Shown here: positions 4,510-5,430 of the stretch, in pieces
How the letters are laid out: every line of letters starts with the position of its first letter
Numbering within the stretch: position 1 is the stretch's first letter
DNA from: Dehalococcoidia bacterium
GTDB taxonomy: Bacteria; Chloroflexota; Dehalococcoidia; Dehalococcoidales; BS750m-G39
NCBI GenBank assembly: GCA_030616265.1
Contig: JAUWXS010000054.1
Coordinates: forward strand, 1 to 5,430
Length of the DNA: 5,430 nucleotides
Reading direction: 5' to 3'
Notes under the pieces: model-generated
Database searches by the model: none
Told to the model about the DNA's origin: nothing
Seen by the model: only the letters and a program-made list of their open reading frames with translations
Position numbers and translations under genes: made by a program

Positions 4510-5430
4510 ATGTTTGACCGAACCGAGATAACGCTTAAGGCGGGAGACGGGGGTGATGGAATAGTCAGCTTCCGCCACGAGAAGTTTGTCCCCTTCGGCG
4601 GCCCTGACGGCGGCGACGGTGGTGATGGCGGCGATGTGGTGGTGGTGGCTGACCAGTCGGTGACCAGTCTGAGGGCATTTCGGGGCAGAAGGTACTTCAA
4701 GGCGGCCAGCGGTAAGAACGGCGGGGGCAAAGATAAGCACGGCAGGAAGGGAGAAAGCCTGACCCTGACCGTGCCGGTGGGAACGGTGGTCTCCTATACG
4801 TCGCAGATGGGCGGCGATAGCCTTATCGCCGACCTGGATCAATCGGGCCAATCGGTGGTGGTGGCTAAGGGAGGGAAGGGGGGCAGGGGCAACGCCCGCT
4901 TCGCTACTTCGGCCAACCAGGCCCCCCAGACCGCTGAGGAGGGGACGGAGGGAGAGGAGCATTCCATAATTTTAGAGCTCAAGCTCATTGCCGATGTCGG
5001 CGTTATCGGTTATCCTAATGTGGGCAAGTCAACCCTGCTGGCGGCGGTCTCGGCGGCCAAGCCCAAGATAGCCGGCTATCCCTTCACCACCCTGGAGCCG
5101 GTGCTGGGGATGGTTGAGGTCGGACGGCAGAGCTTTGTCCTGGCCGAGATTCCCGGGCTGATAGACGGCGCCCACCTGGGCAAGGGGCTAGGCCACGACT
5201 TCCTGCGCCACATTGTGCGCACCCGTGTCCTCATCCACCTGCTTGACGGCGGCTCGCCCTCGCCAGCGGAGGCTATGGCGCAGGTAAACACCGAGCTCAG
5301 CCTCTTCGACTCGGCGCTGGCCAAGAAGCCGCAGCTGGTGGCGGTCAACAAGCTCGACCTGCCCCAGGTCAAAGCCAGGCAGGATGAGCTCGAAGATAGC
5401 TTCGCCGCCGTCGGCACCAGGGTCTTTTTC
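4510..5430 (+). CDS. obgE: Obg family ribosome-associated GTPase, 3' truncated
   Basis: The frame is open from ATG 4510 to the window edge (307 codons), so the end of the GTPase domain and any C-terminal domain are missing. Obg proteins bind the 50S subunit and link ribosome assembly and growth to GTP or ppGpp levels. The glycine-rich Obg domain (1 to about 158) has GDGGDGIVSFRHEKFVPFGG (12-31), the DGGDGGDGGD run (33-42) and GGKGGRGNARFATSANQAP (121-139). The GTPase domain begins at LKLIADVG, with G1 GYPNVGKST (167-175), G2/switch region GYPFTTLEP (189-197), G3 EIPG (213-216) and G4 NKLD (280-283). G3 has Glu where Asp is usual. An in-frame TAG at 4498-4500 rules out an earlier ATG start. 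The ribosome site is weak (TAGAG, seven bases before the ATG). It lies downstream of dnaA on the same strand, probably with its own promoter. Confidence 0.97.
   Translation, partial: MFDRTEITLKAGDGGDGIVSFRHEKFVPFGGPDGGDGGDGGDVVVVADQSVTSLRAFRGRRYFKAASGKNGGGKDKHGRKGESLTLTVPVGTVVSYTSQMGGDSLIADLDQSGQSVVVAKGGKGGRGNARFATSANQAPQTAEEGTEGEEHSIILELKLIADVGVIGYPNVGKSTLLAAVSAAKPKIAGYPFTTLEPVLGMVEVGRQSFVLAEIPGLIDGAHLGKGLGHDFLRHIVRTRVLIHLLDGGSPSPAEAMAQVNTELSLFDSALAKKPQLVAVNKLDLPQVKARQDELEDSFAAVGTRVFF

Noticed and set aside
4450..4962. A 170-codon minus-strand frame opposite the start of obgE
   Set aside because: It is antisense to the glycine-rich Obg domain; its His/Ala/Pro-rich translation is the complement of the Gly-rich codons.

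Overview
The window is ordinary bacterial housekeeping chromosome, with no phage, IS, CRISPR, toxin or resistance signature. The genes are GC-rich and the spacers are AT-rich or hold C-tracts. The gene set, the tRNA without an encoded CCA end, and the cofactor-independent phosphoglycerate-mutase-family protein would fit a Chloroflexota lineage such as Dehalococcoidia. That lineage is an impression from protein motifs; nothing was searched.

Layout from left to right. (1) Bases 1-613, minus strand: the N-terminal 204 codons of an ApgM-family protein that runs off the left edge. (2) A tRNA-Pro(CGG) on the plus strand at 706-780, behind a good sigma70-type promoter. (3) A minus-strand pair, fmt (1656-2594) followed by mazG (863-1642). 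mazG most likely starts at a TTG 13 bases after the fmt stop, with a full AAGGAGG ribosome-binding site in the junction. (4) A 319-base divergent spacer (2595-2913) with the likely fmt promoter, a C/G-run block and a possible dnaA promoter. (5) dnaA on the plus strand (2914-4227), complete at 437 residues. (6) A 282-base spacer (4228-4509) with one perfect DnaA box, one 8/9 box and an 84% AT stretch between them, which is a candidate replication origin. (7) obgE on the plus strand from 4510, running off the right edge after 307 codons.

Functionally the window joins replication initiation (DnaA and the putative oriC), ribosome and growth control (Obg GTPase), translation (Fmt formylates initiator Met-tRNA; tRNA-Pro), nucleotide-pool cleaning (MazG) and central or amino-acid metabolism (ApgM family). 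dnaA is not followed by dnaN here.

No convincing undescribed system was found. The points most worth checking are the putative oriC between dnaA and obgE, two G-quadruplex-capable tracts in divergent spacers, a possible apgM promoter that would transcribe antisense to the tRNA, and substitutions at conserved positions in Obg (G3 motif) and the ApgM-family protein.
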